From Leuctra nigra (taxonomy: Eukaryota > Arthropoda > Insecta > Plecoptera > Leuctridae): 64,000 bases of DNA. Every line of letters begins with the position of its first letter. The stretch's first letter is position 1. Location of the stretch: positions 27,578,954-27,642,953 of the forward strand of contig OW203764.1 in the NCBI GenBank assembly GCA_934045905.1. Reading direction: 5' to 3'. Under the pieces are notes generated by a model. It saw only the letters and a program-made list of their open reading frames with translations, had not been told where the DNA came from and did not search any database. Of the stretch, positions 61,601 through 64,000 are shown piece after piece. A program made the position numbers and the translations under genes.

Positions 61601-62520
61601 ATACATGATTTCTTTTTGCAAGATACTAATTAACATGGGAAATTAACTTAAAAGGTCATTAAAACCCTTTTTCCGTACAGCGATTTCGGGCGATTTTGGA
61701 TATGTTGTAGAGGACATTTTTCTGAATCGATTCATGTATTGAAACCTTCTGTTGCAATTAGTGGTGGGTATAGTCACACAATTACTGGACTATAATAAGT
61801 AATTAATTGTCCACCAATGTTACACAATGTTACACCTACACGTAATTCGTTTTGTTCTGAACAAACAAATAAAAATCCATGAACCTGCAAGCTTGTATCA
61901 TGACTGCAGTACCTATGTACACTGGCGGCACAAAGTTGTTTATACTCTATCTCTCTCTGCTCCATATCAAAACATGTTTATGATATGGGTCAGAGAGAGG
62001 CAGAATGCAACGATCATTTTGCCGCCACTGTACATCAAAACAACAAGTAGGCTACAACCTAAAAAACTTAGCAGAAGAAAAACTTTACCTCAGCCTCTAG
62101 GAGATAATCGTAGATGTCATCCTTATATTCCTCACATGCAATCAAATGGGCCACCGTCAGAATTGCAGGTTGGGTGTCCCTCTCTTCCTCATCGTCAATT
62201 GTAGAGAGAATGCTACAGTTTTGTACAGCGGCACCAAGCGACAGACAGGACTCGGTATCATCATCTCTTGTATTTTCTAAGCCCAATTCGTGCAACGGAG
62301 GTCGAAGGAGACCAGTGATGGTAGACGAGAGCGGTTGCTCGGACTTGGTCGTGAGTTTGTTCTCATTCTTTAACTTGGCATCGAACACTTCCTGATCAAC
62401 AGCATTATCTTCGTGGATGAGGAATGATTCTTTGACTTTGAGCTGTTGTACTACTTGTAATGTAGATTTCTGTATACCTTTGGCAGCATTGGCAACACAG
62501 AGACCACTCGGCTTTGATTC
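55396..62520 (-). CDS. CycA: Cyclin A, partial (four 3' coding exons; N-terminus not found)
   Basis: This is the CDK regulatory subunit acting in S phase and mitosis. Exons 62520-62089, 59691-59468, 57605-57401 and 55698-55396 join in phase to 387 codons plus stop, with GT-AG introns of 2397, 1862 and 1702 bp. The cyclin A signature [11 protein letters not shown] is followed by [12 protein letters not shown], the hydrophobic patch that binds RxL substrates, then [11 protein letters not shown]. The second cyclin fold contains [16 protein letters not shown] and ends with LKPCMREL and [10 protein letters not shown]. The N-terminal region with the destruction box is missing; the 62520 exon starts at a clean splice acceptor in phase 0, so at least one upstream exon lies beyond the window or is unrecognised. 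Known animal cyclin A proteins run to roughly 400-500 residues, so perhaps 60-100 residues are absent. Confidence 0.93.
55861..56930. mobile_element. Foldback element with about 250-bp arms in cyclin A intron (last)
   Basis: AGTAGGGGTGGGCGAACC at the left and its mirror GGTTCGCCCAGCCCTACT at the right, with further pairing such as tttaaaatataaggtggaa (56080) against ttccactttatattttaaag (56693). No clear 8-bp target duplication. Contains a 78-bp tandem duplication. Confidence 0.75.
56249..56395 (+). repeat. 78-bp tandem duplication
   Basis: ggagtaaataagtgttcaga ... cttcacactctt starts at 56249 and again at 56327 with no visible differences over most of its length. Confidence 0.9.
57401..57605 (-). 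CDS. CycA: Cyclin A exon (end of first and start of second cyclin fold)
   Basis: This 205-bp exon completes [20 protein letters not shown], then [18 protein letters not shown] and [11 protein letters not shown], and ends QYLSM before donor GTGAGT. This is the classic cyclin A/B sequence across the two folds. Confidence 0.95.
58040..58097 (-). repeat. tRNA-like fragment beside the hAT insertion
   Basis: Minus strand gggccgggttcgaatcctga is a good B box (GGTTCGAATCC); the A-box half is poor. The outer hAT element at 58106 inserted next to it. Confidence 0.4.
58106..59406. mobile_element. hAT-type MITE (outer), 8-bp target duplication, split by a second hAT
   Basis: TAGGGATGGCAC and GTGCCATCCCTA ends flanked by GTGGAAAG (58098-58105, 59407-59414). 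Ends carry ggtaaatttaccgg words like 53490-54180. Interrupted by the element at 58520-59177. Confidence 0.88.
58520..59177. mobile_element. hAT-type MITE (inner), 8-bp target duplication
   Basis: TAGGGATGTCGGCGGGT and ACCCGCCGACATCCCTA ends flanked by TCCCTTAT (58512-58519, 59178-59185). Contains poly-A/poly-T palindromic runs near 58600-58642 and 59059-59094 and gggtacccg words near its ends. Confidence 0.9.
59468..59691 (-). CDS. CycA: Cyclin A exon (N-terminal cyclin box)
   Basis: This 224-bp exon encodes [16 protein letters not shown], then [19 protein letters not shown] and [15 protein letters not shown] up to GTAAMFIAA. It contains the conserved Lys and Glu needed for CDK contact (in the RAILVDW and LQNETL stretches). 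The acceptor is cttacag and the donor GC|GTAAGT. Confidence 0.96.
59819..61771. mobile_element. Outer foldback element in cyclin A intron containing the third composite copy
   Basis: Arms of about 140 bp: 59819-59962 (cccaccactaattgcaacag ... ccaaaatcgcccgaaatt) and 61632-61771 in reverse complement. Between them lie the composite element (59970-61289) and another inverted repeat (61305-61460 against 61488-61615, words such as aacttggcagaattgttcac). Confidence 0.75.
59970..61289 (+). mobile_element. Third, short and diverged copy of the composite transposon
   Basis: Palindromic block 59970-60359 with the same cactccgtgtaaaa and cttggcgcatcg words but a loop of only about 60 bp, then the GATATCACTT junction, a body with only a few tgacgtca/ttccggt sites (60716, 60840), and the end hairpin ggagcgaccgctcc plus CTAGA. 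It lacks the tandem 118-bp array and the tRNA-like loop. Confidence 0.8.
62089..62520 (-). CDS. CycA: Cyclin A exon (N-terminal linker leading into the cyclin box)
   Basis: This 432-bp, phase-0 exon of 144 codons runs from acceptor attttcag|GAATC to donor GAG|GTAAAG. It starts [15 protein letters not shown], is rich in Ser, Asp and Glu as expected of the poorly conserved linker, and ends [15 protein letters not shown], the helix that leads into the cyclin fold of cyclin A. Confidence 0.88.
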
Positions 62521-62640
62521 CTGAAAATAACATAAAAAAAATTGAAATGCTGTCCAATCCTTAGTGAAACCGATAGCTTGCCGAGATTACGCCTTATTAT
62601 CTGTTAGTGTTACCACACCTTAAGTCTATGTTGTCGAGTA

Positions 62641-62980
62641 AAGCCGCGTTTACAACAACTTAACGTTGCAAAATTAACGTAATTCCACTTTCGTTCACAA
62701 CCGCTTAGGAAAAATAACACACACGTAAAACAAGATGGCGCCGGCCAGCGCGATCAGCTGTGAGTAAGATGTGAGAGAAGTGTCCGTGCGCATGCGCCAC
62801 TTAACGCACTTAACGTTCGACTTGAAAGTAGGAAGTAGGTCAACTTTGAGGTGAAATTGGCGTGTACTTTAATTTACAAAATTTCGTTGTGAACGAATCC
62901 ATAAGTTTACATGGGCTTGATAATTGAAATTGCGTTAATTTTCTTAATTTTCAAACGTTAATTTTGTTGTAAACGCAGCT
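62641..62980. mobile_element. MITE upstream of the cyclin A exon
   Basis: AAGCCGCGTTTACAACAA at the left and TTGTTGTAAACGCAGCT at the right, with TA at both edges (62639-62640, 62981-62982). Related in its ends to 37675-37795 and 16136-16650. It contains aagatggcgccggc, a YY1-like word. Confidence 0.75.
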
Positions 62981-62982
62981 TA

Positions 62983-63579
62983 AAAGTAGAGAGCCGAGTG
63001 AAGAGCAGCTTTCTCATTGGCTAACAGTAACAGACGTCACGTGACCTTATACTTGACCAACAGTTATTCGGTCATGATCAAAAGTAGAGTCAAGTTGATG
63101 GTGTGTCCAGTGTTTTAGAGAATAAGAATAACAATGTAAAATACCTAGTGAAAATAAATTTGACGAATATTCTGTCCCCTTGAAAATATTATTTTTTCCT
63201 CCAGTTTTGCAAATAAAAATGTAAGACAATCTCAGACCTTACATTGAAACAATTGACTTTGCTTTGATGCATCACGTTCACGTCACGTCCCCACGAGAGG
63301 GTGTGCCTTGCCTTATACTTCGACGACAGAGTTCAGCCATTCCAGTACCTAACTGCAGACATGAGTCCCCATTTCTTTTTGTTCATTATGTGTTCAACAT
63401 TATGAAGCATTTCTGCTGGCCATGACAACAAAATTTCTAATAAGCTAGATGATTTGAAAGCCCATGGTCACGATTCTTTCCACACTTTGAAGTTTCCAAT
63501 GATTTCCAGACATATGCAGGCTTTAACATTAAGTTAAGTGTGTCATGAACAGGAGAGAAAATCAACCTCCCCCCCCCCC

Positions 63580-63635
<56 letters not shown>

Positions 63636-64000
63636 ATTCAATGGGCTTCCAAACTCCAAGTTTTTTAATAGAGCATGCCACCGAAACAGAACCTTCTCTA
63701 AGAGCCAATCAAAATCAAGATTTAAAAAAAAACAATGGTAGTGTTTCACTCAACAAAACTTCTAGAGGTGGCCATAGTCATAACAATATGAGGTGGTCAT
63801 AACATGCACAAATGGGAGAAGGCTCTGTTTTGGTGACACTCATAGTGAGAGCAAATGGCAGCATGGAAGCCCAGTTAGATGTGTGTAACAATTTATTTGT
63901 CAACATAATAATAGGCAAAAATCGAATAGAAATGCACCAAATCCATGAAAGAAATTCAAAAAATTCCCAGACGCATTTTGCACTGATGCATCTCACATGA
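62983..64000. other. Spacer upstream of cyclin A exon; no gene recognised
   Basis: 63000-63110 is the dispersed repeat shared with 40709-40815. The missing N-terminal cyclin A exon was looked for on the minus strand; a short ATG frame near 63330 soon meets a stop and is not accepted. Confidence 0.5.
63584..63633 (+). repeat. (CT)n microsatellite preceded by a C run
   Basis: About 25 CT units after a run of C and ttt. Overlapping open frames with poly Ser-Leu or Arg-Glu are artefacts. Confidence 0.97.

Noticed and set aside
63237..63340. Possible first exon of cyclin A (short ATG frame MAELCRRS on the minus strand near 63330)
   Set aside because: The frame meets a stop before the candidate GTAAGG donor and shows no destruction box.
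63538..63802. Open frames with poly Ser-Leu or Arg-Glu tracts
   Set aside because: Produced by the CT microsatellite; no conserved motif on either side.

Overview
The window is AT-rich eukaryotic DNA from an animal, most likely an insect. Two intron-split genes with GT-AG splice sites lie on the minus strand: a Golgi polypeptide N-acetylgalactosaminyltransferase (41936-52347, 8 coding exons, 610 codons rebuilt in phase) and a cyclin A (55396-62520, last four exons, 387 codons; the N-terminus is not found here). Short introns, tacctacc/taggta-rich spacers and very many small transposons suit a hemipteran-type insect, but the order is an inference. A 200-base run of N (37411-37610) shows this is a scaffolded assembly.

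Layout. 1-520: remnant of a Penelope-like element with a candidate hammerhead ribozyme. 521-3462 and 31802-34745: two near-identical 2.94-kb elements in opposite orientation, 28 kb apart, each with a 118-bp tandem array that carries repeated ACCGGAAGTGACGTCA (ETS-CRE) sites. A shorter, diverged third copy (59970-61289) sits in cyclin A intron 3 inside another foldback element. 3463-41800: no convincing host gene. This stretch is filled with Helitron-like elements (one nested in another at 19662-21413), a compact LTR retrotransposon with a 33-bp minisatellite core (9111-10991, 4-bp target duplication, tRNA-Pro-type primer site), two hAT-type elements with 8-bp target duplications, Tc/mariner-like MITEs and tRNA-derived fragments. 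41800-64000: the two genes, whose introns and flanks hold many nested foldback elements, including a 1.86-kb TA-flanked element built of AAGATCTTG palindromes (49980-51834).

Biology. The GalNAc-transferase is a type II Golgi membrane enzyme that adds GalNAc to Ser/Thr of secretory proteins; its reading frame looks intact from start codon to stop. Cyclin A drives S-phase and mitotic CDK activity; its two cyclin folds look intact. The genes are neighbours on one strand but have no evident functional link. The interest of the window lies mainly in its transposon architecture: nested insertions with exact target duplications, minisatellites grown inside mobile elements, and a transposon family carrying dense promoter-type transcription-factor motifs.
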